This document shows positions 25,353 to 34,831 of a stretch of 64,000 nucleotides of DNA, piece by piece; the first letter of the stretch is position 1; every line of letters starts with the position of its first letter. Both the position numbers and the translations under genes were made by a program. This DNA is from Chlorops oryzae (taxonomy: Eukaryota > Arthropoda > Insecta > Diptera > Chloropidae), in contig CM035806.1 of assembly GCA_020466095.1 (NCBI GenBank), forward strand, positions 3,116,120-3,180,119, read 5' to 3'. The notes under the pieces are model-generated. The model was given only the letters and a program-made list of their open reading frames with translations, was not told where the DNA came from and made no database searches.

Positions 25353-26101
25353 TTAAATACGTACGAAGTTTTCCCCAGTTTAAAATTGTTCATTGCCATT
25401 TCAAAAAAAAATTCTTTCTGAATTGGATGCAACTTTTTTCCCCCCAACTGAGGATTTTTACACTTCATAAGACCATATATTCATATGAATGGAGAGAAAA
25501 CGAAAAATTCTTAAATTATCGGGAAAATAAAAATTCGGAAAAATATCCACCCCGCCCGCCGCCCGTCCCTCTTATCGTCCTATAAAGAATATCACACAAT
25601 TATAAGAAATGGAAATCCACTGAAGAGCTCAAAAGTCAGTTTCCTTTTAGCAAATTCACGCTACTTCAGTTGGGAATTACGGGTAAAAGTAAAATGCTTC
25701 CAACTATTGCACGTGCAAAATGCATGAGAGTGAGAAAGTGAGTGAGAGAGTGAGTGAGAGAGAGACAGACAGGGGGAAAGCGAGAGAGGAGAGGACGAAA
25801 AATGTGGGAAAAAGAGGAGAGCTGAAAGAGGAAATGCAACAGTCATTCAAAAAAAAAAGAGCATGAGCAACAAAAAAAAAAGAGAAATCAACAGAAAAAA
25901 TTTCCACGAAAATAAAAAATTCAACAAATTAGGAAAATGCAATTTCGCTGTTTGAACTCCTTTGGCAGTCGTTAAAATCGGCGGCAAGCGCAATTGCAAT
26001 GCTCGAGTTTCAGGTTTTTCAATATTTTTTATTTTTTTTATTGAATTTTTTTTTTGTTTTGTTTATTTTTTATGTTTTTTTTTTATTGCTTTTGCTCTTC
26101 G

Positions 26102-26133
<32 letters not shown>

Positions 26134-26391
26134 ATAAAACGCATACGCGGCACAATTACGAAAGTGCGCAAATTTGCGCAATGGCAGGGCGTTCATATTC
26201 CAGAGTTCTCCCAGTGAACAGCGATGCACTGTGACTAATTCTTTGTTTTCCTTTGTTATTCCTCACATTTCGGAGTGCACTTACAGATGCGTCATCCAAT
26301 TCGATTGAAACTTTTTTTCCAAATGAAAGCAAATGAACTAAGGAGTATTTTTTTTTTTTTTTTTTATAGAGTGGACCACAACTGGGAAATA
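25353..26391. other. AT-rich DNA, no gene recognised
   Basis: Contains a GA-rich patch (25725-25815) and long T runs (26102-26130, 26350-26365). ORFs are simple-sequence artefacts. Confidence 0.5.
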
Positions 26392-26449
26392 CACTGAAAA
26401 AAAACTTTTTTAATTTTTTTTTAGTTTTGTGAAAAAAATTTTCTCAGTG
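26392..26449. mobile_element. Tiny MITE of the CACTGARAAA family
   Basis: TA, then CACTGAAAAAAAACTTTTTT, and at the other end TTTTCTCAGTG then TA; 58 bp, almost only ends. It matches the ends of the larger elements at 15369, 29236, 40866, 45190 and 50442. Confidence 0.6.
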
Positions 26450-26768
26450 TAAAAATTAACAAAAAATACTTTAAGTTTCCTTGTTTTATTCCTGATAAGT
26501 TTCTTTTTAGTTCATCTTTTTATCTCAATTAGTTTTTGAGATATAAAAAGAGGCTTACAAAAAAGGATTTTCAAGGATATTTCAAGGACTATTCAAGATA
26601 GAAACCTAAAAAGTAGTCCCTACGGTGTTTTTACACAGCAACTATTGAAAAATCAAATTTTCTTAACCGGCAAGACCCTTTTGGAGAAAATTCCGTTTTG
26701 CAAGAAAAGTCATCTGGCAACGCTGGTGCTATGAGGTGCATACCCATGGGGAAAACCCGAAATAAAGA

Positions 26769-26791
26769 AATATATATATATATATATATAA
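26769..26791. repeat. Short (TA)n microsatellite
   Basis: About 11 TA dinucleotides between AAA and AATGG. Confidence 0.9.
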
Positions 26792-26979
26792 ATGGAAATA
26801 AACACCAAAGTCCAAACAAGCCAAGGCAAAATGCAATTTGAGCGTAAATGCTTACATTGACAAAGGATTTTTTTTTTTATTTATTTTTTTTTTTTTTTTT
26901 TGTTAGGGGGGTTAGGTTAGAGGAACTATGAACTATTTGCTTCTGGTGCCGATTTCTTTGCAAGACCCTGTGGGTCCCT

Positions 26980-27475
26980 GTGGTGTGCTTTATGTGTGCG
27001 CGCTGTAAAGGTAACCTTCATTGCGTTTTTGCGTTTTCTACTTCGCTGGTTGCATCCACACCAGCCGGCAGCGTTATAAAAAAAAAAGTACTTTTTTTTT
27101 TGCTTGCCTTTTTAAAGAAGCCGATGTTAAGTCATCGTCATCCTCGCCAATGCCGTCGTCGTCGTCGTTGTCGACAGCACGGACGGGCGAACGGGCGAAC
27201 AGACGGACGAACGAACGAACAGACGGACAGACTGGCAGGATCGCCGAACCATCGTGTTTACCTTTCGAGCGAGAGAACTAAGAAAACAAGCATCGACCGC
27301 GAGCCGCTGTTGCCTGCCCATCAATTCTTGTTAGTCATCGCTTTGCACAGCGCGCGCTGCTGGATGTCAGCTTAAAATAAGGAAAGTGCGTTGCAAACGT
27401 AAAAAAAAAGTCGAACGAAACGAATATCGGGAACCGCGGTATATCGCTAACAATAACGGTAGGTAACCGGCAGGG
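26980..27475 (+). promoter_or_regulatory. GC-richer patch, possible promoter or untranslated first exon
   Basis: Composition rises sharply relative to both sides. It contains GTCGTCGTCGTTGTCG, repeated GGGCGAAC/GGACGAAC words at 27180-27230, and a good donor-like ACGGTAGGT at about 27459. Long unbroken coding potential is absent, so if it is an exon it is untranslated. Offered as a candidate only. Confidence 0.25.
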
Positions 27476-27479
27476 TGTG

Positions 27480-27974
27480 CCTGCGAGTGTGTGTGTGTGT
27501 GTGTGACTTTGTGGGTGGGCAAGTCATGTCACAATAAAGGAAAATTTTCACAGCTTCGTCGTTACCTTCGTTTATTTTTTTAAAAATGTATCATGCTCTC
27601 CCAAAGCGAATGAGAGAGAAAGTTAGACAGAGAAAGAGAGAAAGAGACGGGGTATTCAACGGCCGGGAGACTTGAAAGGCTAGAAAAACTTAACTACTCC
27701 TTATGCAAGCGTATAAACTCTCCTTAGAACTCTCATTCAGAGCACAAAACTTTGGTTGCATTCCTTTCAGACACTACAAATACTCTTAGCTCAAAAGATG
27801 TAGGAGAAGGAGAGTGGAAGCAAGAGGAAAAGGAAAACCAGGCAATTACGCATATTATGAACTTCTCGTTCGTTTTTAGTATAGTTTAAGAAAACTAAAT
27901 ACAAATCTTAAAAGTGGGAGAAAAGGCATTTAAATGAAAAATCATAGAAAACTCATGCAAAATATGCATTTCAA
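27480..27974. other. Unique-looking DNA with short (GT)n
   Basis: (GT)n at 27488-27504 and a GA-rich patch near 27610-27650. No exon recognised. Confidence 0.5.
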
Positions 27975-27992
27975 TTCTCTCACTTGCTCTCT

Positions 27993-28065
<73 letters not shown>
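27975..28065. repeat. (CT)n dinucleotide microsatellite
   Basis: About 40 CT dinucleotides, nearly perfect, with a single TTC slip near the left edge. Confidence 0.97.
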
Positions 28066-28068
<3 letters not shown>

Positions 28069-29235
28069 GTCTTCTGTCGCTCTATGTTTTCTCTTTTTTG
28101 TTTCTTTTCGAAATGATTTCATTAAAATGAAGTGCCATCACATGGCACCGTATGTATGTATGTACATATATGCTGCAGTCCCCTAGGGCCTGTTCTTCTA
28201 ACTTCGAAACGTTTAGTTTTATGACATATTCCCGTGAAATTCAAAAATCTTGACCTACTGCTGTAATATTCGTTATAATGAAACGCATTGCTCCGTGAAT
28301 GTGCCTCTCTACAGAAGTCATACAAGTGAGCATAGCACAGCACAGCACAGCAGTTGCCAACAGCATGCATCAAAAATTTCAGTAATTGCTTAATTTCAAG
28401 TGATGTCATCTTGTCATTTAGTTTCATTAAATTTTTCCCTCTCATGCGATATTGAGGTAAAGCAGCTTATAACCCATCTCCCAACGCCAACGATGACATA
28501 TGGCAAAGAGAAAGATCCTTGCCAACTTTTGTGCGTTTTTCCTCAACACACAATACACACAAAATCACACACAGACAAACACATGCTGGAAACGACAAGC
28601 TTCACTATGAATCCCGAAAAGAAATGTCTTGAAGGGAAAAATGTCGACATTTCGTCGAGCTTCTTAGGTGTACCTGAATTAGTGTTGCAACGGATAATGT
28701 AACCGGATATCCGGCTGCCGGAATTTAATTTTTAATTTTTTTTTGAGCCACTTAAAGCTGCACAACTGACGCTGAGTCATTCCTACAAGGATAGAACGTA
28801 AGATCGATCCCCCCTTAATTTGTTCCCCCAAACATTTTCTCCAAACATACCTTCCCCCTATCTCCATTCCTTAAGTGGGCTCCCATACAAAAACTTTTTA
28901 TTAATTTTTCCCTACCGACCTCAATTAGTCCCAGGGTGACCCTAGTGGAGTCAAGTGTATTTTTTAATTTCCAAAAAACTTTTTGGAACATACCTAGTCT
29001 CTATTTTTAATATTTAAGATGGTCCCCATATAAATTTTTTAAATTTTTGAATAAATTTTTTTGAATTATGAGGAAAAATATCATCGAAAACCTTGACAAC
29101 TGCCCCTGAGACGCTCGTAGAGGGTTGAAATGTAAGACCAAATCCAACACAAGGGTTCCAAAAATTTGTGTTTTCATTGTGTTTCGACGAGGTTGAGGTG
29201 AACCAAGTACAAAAAAAAAAAAAAAAACGGACGTA
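28066..29235. other. AT-rich DNA, no gene recognised
   Basis: Includes (CACAGCA)n at 28336-28352 and an A run at 29211-29227. Small ORFs lack recognisable domains. Confidence 0.5.
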
Positions 29236-29616
29236 CACAGAAAAACTGGCTACGAAAAATTCCAATTAATGCCGTTTGTTAAACTCGATTCATCGGTTTT
29301 TTAAATGTCCCAATTAAAAATTTCAAACAAATCACGAAATTCGGGAAAAGTTCGTAATATTAAATTTTGAACAAAAATTTGGTTGATTATTTTGTTGTAT
29401 TAAATACCAAAAGCATATTAACACTTAACAAAACATTTGCTTGAAATTTTTTTTAGTGCATAAAAATATTTTTCTAAAATTCTCATTAGCTTTATGCTGA
29501 CTTAAATACAAGAACAGACAAAATAATAAAAAATTAGCTCACATATGTTTATGATGTTATAATGTATAATTATCTTCCGTAAACTGACTTTGCAGACTCA
29601 AATTTTTATTATGGGT

Positions 29617-30244
29617 TGGGATGGGCAAAATGGGAAAATACATCGATATATATCGTATCGATTTATTTAAAAAGCATCGAAATTGAAACGATACTATCGG
29701 GGGAGAAATATCGAGCTTTCGATATATCGAATTATAAATACCAATTAAAAATGACTATTTTACTAAAATACAGTGTACCTTCTGCTTAAGGGGAACCCAC
29801 CTAAGCGGACACTACTCTAAACTGAAAGATTTGAGGAATTTTCTTGTGCTCCTGCTTCTCAAATACTTTCCTCTTAAGCGAACTCCTCTGTTAAGCGGAC
29901 AAATCTTTCGGTCCCGTAGGTATTTGCTTAAGACAGAGTACACTGTACATATTTAAGACAAAATTGGAGTGTACAAAAGGACGTTTTCGAGTTCTCAGGT
30001 GGAATGATAAGATATGATACGATAAGATAAGACATGAACGATTAAAATGCCGCTTTATATCCAAGAGAAATACGTGTGAAGCACATGTTTACAACGATAG
30101 ACATATAAAAATATCGCTTTCGATGTCGGGAAAAGTATATCGATGTACGATATATCGCCGAGCAAAAATATCAGTTTAAATTTTCGATATATCGTTTTAA
30201 AAATATCGATGTTTTGATATATCGATGTTTTTTGCCCATCCCTA
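29617..30244. mobile_element. hAT-type element with GGGATGGGCAAAA ends, copy 1
   Basis: Ends are GGGATGGGCAAAA and TTTTTTGCCCATCCCTA, with subterminal clusters of ATATCGAT/TCGATATATCG. It is nearly identical to 41120-41733, which has a clean 8-bp duplication. Here the left flank is altered relative to the empty paralogue near 45862-45885, so no duplication remains. It contains a CAGTGTAC MITE at 29771-29945. Confidence 0.75.
29771..29945. mobile_element. CAGTGTAC (pogo/Tigger-like) MITE nested in hAT copy 1
   Basis: TA-CAGTGTACCTTCTGCTTAAG at the left and CTTAAGACAGAGTACACTG-TA at the right, 175 bp, with CTAAGCGGACAC and GCGGACAAATCTTTCGGTCC inside. The orthologous MITE sits at the same internal position in hAT copy 2 (41279-41433). 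Confidence 0.78.
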
Positions 30245-30884
30245 AGATGCGGCATTTTTTCCTTTTTTATTTCTTTAAAATAATTGGTTGATTTTTAATA
30301 CCTTTGGTTGTTGATATAACAAATCGTTGTTGGAAAATGTTTATTGAGTGTTAATATTTCGAGTAATTGTTCCAATTAAACGATTTGTTAATATAACAAA
30401 AAGTGTGATAGGCTGAGTTTTAACAAAGAATTTGTTATATTGATTAAAAAATTGGTTGTATTTACGCACTAAAGTCTTTCTGTGTATGTGAAACGTTAGC
30501 CAGAATGAAAAATTGCCCTCATGTGATTTCTGGGGGCAAAAAATTTAGTTTATTTTTAATTTTGTTTTTATTATTTATTTAGATATTTGTATAATAGATT
30601 TTTTTAGCTAACAAGAATATAGGCGCTAGCAACAAGTACTTCGGCAGAAGTTTTTTCAATTTTGTTTCGTATTTTTTTTTTCAATTCATTGATATTAAAT
30701 ATAAGATAATAATTCTTTTTTCCTCAATATAATTTCACAGTGCTTAACATTGAAATAAAATTTAAAAAATGAACTCATTAAACGGCCCTTTAGAATCTCT
30801 AGTTCATGTTTACAAAATCACAAAATTTAAACCTTTTCCATTTTACTCTTAGTCTGAGGAACATGAGCGACATACTTTGACATA

Positions 30885-30987
30885 TCACATAAGTTTGCTT
30901 TCGACCTTAACAATTCGTGTTGCAGAAGGCTTTGGGCTCTGGCCGTACTTCACTCGAAGTTCCTTCAGAAGCTCATTACTGGCGCAA
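30885..30987 (-). CDS. Terminal exon with second LRxKY half and stop
   Basis: Acceptor TTTTTTCAG; codes CASNELLKELRVKYGQSPKP and ends KVESKLM, TGA. The 103-bp length completes the Ser codon of the previous exon and keeps frame to the stop. Confidence 0.72.
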
Positions 30988-31999
30988 CTGAAAAAAACAA
31001 GGAAATATAGATAATATCAGAAAATTTTGAGTAGTAAAAATTTCTTCCAAAAAATTATTAAATTTCTCCACTATAAACTTTTTCTCTCATGCGAGTTGTT
31101 TTCTCCCCCACACATCCTCTTATCGAAATTGAATTTTAAAATTATACTAAATTTAAACTTTAATTTTAAGAAAGAAAGAAAAAAACTTACGATTTAAGCC
31201 TTTCAAATGCATACATTTCGAATTTTGTCCGTTCAGTTTGAACGCTTTTTGTGTTGAACGGCTGTGGGCTACGCTTTCGGTTAACTCCATTTTCTTCCGA
31301 ACTCGGTGTGGATTTATGAAAATAACGATCTAAGGAAAAAATTTGCAAACTATTATCATCATTGTCATTTCAATTGAGATTTGCGATGATATCTCGTACC
31401 CGAACATCTCTCAAAGTCATGAGTCATTTGATATTTCCTCCGCAGTTGATCCTTGAAAGCCTTGTTCGAAGAACTAAATGTTATAGCATGATAGAGGTAA
31501 AAGTTAAAAATGTTCCTCCATCTTAAATATGCCAGAGATCAATGAACTCACTTTTTGAGCATTTTGTAAATGAAAATGTCATTGCAAAGTTCATCGGTTT
31601 GAATGGAGACATCGCGGCACGTCGTTAACGCATTACTTTTCATTATTATTATTATTATATTTTATTATTATTATTATTATTATCGTTACCGTTATGTGGC
31701 AATAACGTCAGATCACTCTCGCAGTCATTCTTGATCTCAATAATCTCGGCACTCACCGCCGCCGCGTCTCTTAATGAAATTTTCTCTATTGAGATGGAGA
31801 AGGATTTCGGGCTCGCTTCGGCTACATTCGATTTCTCGAATTTTTTGCATAGGGCCGGTGGGCTATCCTGATAGAATCGTCTTGTGTAAGTCTCCTTGCA
31901 ACATTCTTCGACCCATGCTGCTGTTCTCAATGCAACTTCCCGTTCGGTTAATGGTTTCCGGAAATTTAATATCTCTTCTTCGTTATAATTATTATTATG

Positions 32000-32052
<53 letters not shown>

Positions 32053-32396
32053 GATTATTATTATTATTATTGCAGTTGCAGTCTCTCTGCAGGTTTTTCC
32101 GTTTCTCCTCCATCTCCTTCGTTGAATGTTTAATTAGAAAATAATAATCGCCAAAAAGTGCTTGCTCGAATATTTCTTCCTGATGATGATGATGATGATG
32201 TGATGATGATGCTGCTGTGCTGCTGTTGCGGCATATTTGTCGATATTTGAAAATTATTTCTCATTTTCGGCATCCGCTTTCGCTCTCGTCCAGCTGCAAT
32301 GCGTACAACTTTCTTCTTTTTTCCCGTTTTCAAAAAATAACAAAAATTTTCACAAATATCAATTAGCCAACATTTTTCTCGAGTTCTTCGTGACAT
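30885..32396 (-). CDS. Spliced gene of unknown function with Asn run and duplicated SxQT/LRxKY module
   Basis: This is the only supported gene in the window. Exons, in minus order: a 5' open region 32396-31655 with frame breaks, then 31643-31552, 31473-31400, 31329-31191 and 30987-30885. Introns of 78, 70 and 203 bp have GTGAGT, GTACGA and GTAAGT donors and AG acceptors. Codons split at each junction rejoin in frame (phases 2, 1, 2) and end at TGA 30885-30887.

The 5' part has His and long Asn runs, then a Glu/Lys-rich segment with TEREVALRTAAW. The 3' part contains two copies of a roughly 33-residue module, SxQT-x12-LK-x10-LRxKY, each with a phase-2 intron right after LK. SIQTDE and SVQTER resemble LC8 dynein-light-chain binding motifs (inference). 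A TATAAAAAA lies near 32452-32460 upstream, and the nearest AATAAA is near 30567-30578. No domain family is recognised. Expression is unproven, and the frame breaks leave open a pseudogene or assembly error. Confidence 0.7.
31191..31329 (-). CDS. 139-bp exon with second SxQT half
   Basis: Acceptor CCTTAG; codes RYFHKSTPSSEENGV..., then KSVQTERTKFEMYAFERLK; donor GTAAGT. The QT-to-LK spacing (12 residues) equals that in the first module, and the phase-2 intron follows LK in both. Confidence 0.72.
31400..31473 (-). CDS. 74-bp exon with first LRxKY half
   Basis: Acceptor ATTTAG, exon codes SSNKAFKDQLRRKYQMTHDF, then ERCS; donor GTACGAG. The first base completes the Asn codon begun in the previous exon, and the last base begins the Asp codon completed in the next. 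Confidence 0.7.
31552..31643 (-). CDS. Exon with first SxQT module half
   Basis: Open from ATG 31641-31643 (MKSNALTTCRDVSIQTDEL...) to KMLK plus two bases, then a GTGAGT donor. Upstream in the same frame there are only ATA codons and stops from the AAT microsatellite, so either this ATG or a repaired microsatellite frame is used. SIQTD matches the core of LC8-binding motifs. Confidence 0.6.
31655..32113 (-). CDS. Asn-rich segment of the minus-strand gene
   Basis: 152 codons from MEEKRKNLQ. An Asn run of more than 25 residues interrupted by His and Tyr is encoded by (AAT)n at 31985-32072. It is followed by NYNEEEILNFRKPLTEREV, then a Cys-, Ser- and Glu-containing stretch ending ESDLTLLPHNGND, and a second Asn run. 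The frame ends at TAA in an irregular AAT repeat (31645-31680). The following exon needs a different frame. Composition outside the repeat is balanced and protein-like, unlike other ORFs here. Confidence 0.6.
31985..32072. repeat. (ATT)n trinucleotide microsatellite in coding frame
   Basis: ATT repeats with two GAT interruptions. Read on the minus strand as Asn codons with His interruptions inside the candidate gene. Confidence 0.95.
32130..32396 (-). CDS. Candidate first coding segment of the minus-strand gene
   Basis: An 88-codon frame beginning MSRRTREKCWLID with a favourable AAAATG context, basic (GKKKKV, GRERKR), then QQQ and a Ser run. It is frame-shifted relative to the next segment. 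The alternative frame, open from about 32250, continues through a six-His run (32183-32200) into QEEIFEQALFGDYYFLIK and on without a stop into the Asn-rich segment. The change of frame falls at the CAT/TCA repeat (32180-32215), where one-base slippage or misassembly is easy. The true start could therefore be here or at MEEKRK (32111-32113). Confidence 0.45.
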   Translation of the reverse strand: MSRRTREKCWLIDICENFCYFLKTGKKKKVVRIAAGRERKRMPKMRNNFQISTNMPQQQHSSIIITSSSSSSGRNIRASTFWRLLFSN

Positions 32397-32569
32397 TTTA
32401 AATTTAATATTTTCCCTCGCCTCGTTCTGCTTTTCGAACTTTATGATGTATTTTTTATATTTTTCATTCTTATTTTTTTTTAATGATTTTTTATGATAGA
32501 ATTTTCCAAGGCCTTTTCAAAGCATTATTTGATCAGGTATATTGTATATGAAGTATATACCTAAATATA

Positions 32570-33574
32570 CAGTGTAACTCTGTCCTTGCGGACACACCTC
32601 TTGAACGAACATTTTTTTATACCCGACACACTCTGTGTCGAGGGTATATTGCGTTTGTGTGGTTGTGTGTAACACCCAGAACCAGTCGAGATAGACCATA
32701 AAAAATGTATATAGAAATGATCAGCGTCACCAGGAGATTCGATTTAGACATTCTCGTCTGTCCGTCTGTCTGTCCGTCCGTCTGTTTGTATACAGTTTTC
32801 TTATCGAAGGAGTTGAGCTATCTTGACGAACTTTGGTATGCGTGCTCACGGGGACATGAGTAAGAACAAGTTCGAGAATGGACCCGATCGGACCATTTTT
32901 TGGGGTACCTCCAGTACTAGGGTCTGTTACGAAAATCACAAAAACTGCTCTAAAATCGATTTTGATGAAATTCGATATTTGAACATGTTTCAAGGCCAGT
33001 AATATGACTTCCAAAAATTGGAAAAGTGGGCGTGGCATAAGGACGTTTTTCCAATATTGTCCACTACACCCAAAATTCAAATGGGACTTGAACGAACGTT
33101 GACACTTGTGCTTCCATGGTAGCCATAAATATCCTCTCCAAAAATCTCTTTGATAGGTCCATTCTTAAGGGTACCTCCAGTACTAGGGTCTGTCACAAAA
33201 ATCCCAAAAGTGCTTCAAAATCGGACTTTTTCAAAATATTTCAATGAAACTTAGAATTTGAGCGTATATTTAAGCCTCCGATTAGAGTTGCAAAAAAAAT
33301 GGAAAAGTGGGCGTGGAAAAGGGGCGGTTTTCATAAAGAAATTATAAAAAAATCGGTATGTGGGGCCCCTTATGGCCTTAAAAACCTCTGGAATATTCAA
33401 AATTATTTGAAGATGTGTGTCTGTGTCGGGTATTTTATTGTCAGGCTCGCCTGACTATAACACCCTTACTTGTTTTGGGAATGATTTTGTGTTCATTGCG
33501 TCTCAAATAGTTTCCTCTGTTGAGCGGACACATTTTTCGGTCCCGCAGGTGTTCGCTTAAGGGAGAGTACAATG
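32570..33574. mobile_element. CAGTGTAA (pogo/Tigger-like) MITE split by a Helentron-like insertion
   Basis: TA-CAGTGTAACTCTGTCCTTG begins it, and GTTCGCTTAAGGGAGAGTACAATG-TA ends it. The right part holds GAGCGGACACATTTTTCGGTCCC as in its relatives. An 858-bp foreign repeat at 32619-33476 separates the halves. It lies about 170 bp upstream of the candidate gene start. Confidence 0.7.
32619..33476 (+). mobile_element. Near-complete mini-me/Helentron-like element
   Basis: Starts with the palindrome ATACCCGACACACTCTGTGT followed by CGAGGGTAT. It carries (GTCY)n at 32755-32787 and ends with the perfect palindrome GTCAGGCTCGCCTGAC (33440-33455) before CACCCTTACTTGTTTT. (GTCY)n is characteristic of mini-me elements of flies, and a 3' hairpin near the terminus is typical of Helitron/Helentron ends. 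Truncated relatives lie at 8406 (plus) and 59024 (minus). Classification is inference. Confidence 0.65.
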
Positions 33575-34831
33575 TACATATATGGTTTTTAGTTCAATAA
33601 TAAAGTGTTGCCATCTAGGGCCGAACTCATGGGGTGATTTCTCTCTCTCTCTCTCTCCTCCAAATCGCATGGATTCACAAAGGATCATGAGAAATTACAT
33701 CATTCAAAAAAGAAAAAGAGTAAAATAAAAGGAAATAATTTTACAAATGGACCGGAGCAACGGAAAACTATTATCGCAATTTTTAGGTCCTTGCACCTAA
33801 AAAGATATGCTGCCCACTTTAGCACTTTTGTGGTGCATTAAGCACATTCTGGTACATACATACATACATACATACATAGATGATGTTACTACCGATGGCC
33901 GTTGCCAAGTCAATTTCTTTCTCAATCTGGAAATTGAAAAATTTTCAATGCAAATGATTTATGAAGCCTTTGCGGGTATATGATGTGAAAGCAAGAGGGA
34001 ACGAAACGATCAAAACTTCTCACGCTGCAGCTCAACAACTCGGCAGCTCGGCAGCTCAGCGCGTCCGGCATGCGAGAGCGAGCAACCCGATTGTTAAGTC
34101 TCCTCCGACGTTTCGGGGGATTTCATCAATCAATGCGAGCGAAAACAAGCGCTAAATGCAAAATTATTGCGTATCTTTCGAACGTTTACTCGAAGCAGGC
34201 ACGGCCACGGCCTCTTGCAATCGCCTTTTCTTCTTTTTCCAATAATGCATTCTCGGTCTAACGTTGCAACCTACGCTTGACTGGCTGACTCGATGACTGG
34301 ATGACCGCTGCCATTCCACAATCATGACATCGTGCACCGCATTTCGATTTGAAATCATTTTTTTTTTTTTTTTTCAACGTCCAGCATCATATTTCATATT
34401 GCATGTTGCAAAGTTACGCTTCAAAATTGCTACAAAAAATAAATTCCTTTTTTTTTTTTTGGCACAAGAAAACAAAAATAAAAAATAAAATAACCAAATA
34501 GGATTTTAATACGACAAACAAAAAAGAACAACAACAAATTTGGTCGTAATCGTGGCACTTTGCATGATACACGCCATCGGACTGTATGAATGTATGTATG
34601 TATGTATAACCGGCCATTGTCGATCTTAACTTATGAAGTGGTCATTATTCATAAATTGGCTAAGAGAGAAATGATTTTTGTTTTTCTTTTCTTCTCAGTG
34701 AAAAATTTAGAAAATATTTTAAAGAAATGAGGTCACTAAAGATGGTTTTTTGATTGCCTCTGTCCTCTGTCTATGTTGTTGGGCTTCATAGCCGAAGATC
34801 TTTAAGGAGGAATAGCGGAAAAGTAAATGGA
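33575..34831. other. Unique-looking DNA, GC-richer at 33960-34260
   Basis: (CATA)n at 33853-33875. 34030-34150 has GGCAGCTCGGCAGCTCAGCG and GAGCGAGC words. No splice-supported coding exon. A T run lies at 34358-34374. Confidence 0.45.

Larger units (their letters stand above)
29236..30484. mobile_element. TA-inserting CACAGAAAAAC element, copy 1 with hAT insertion
   Basis: TA then CACAGAAAAACTGGCTACG at the left; AAGTCTTTCTGTG then TA at the right. It is collinear with 45190-46116 except for lineage-specific insertions: a GGGATGGGC hAT-type element here (29617-30244), and a different hAT MITE in the other copy. The body contains AAATCGTTGTT and TTGGTTGATTT words shared by both. No coding capacity. 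Confidence 0.75.
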
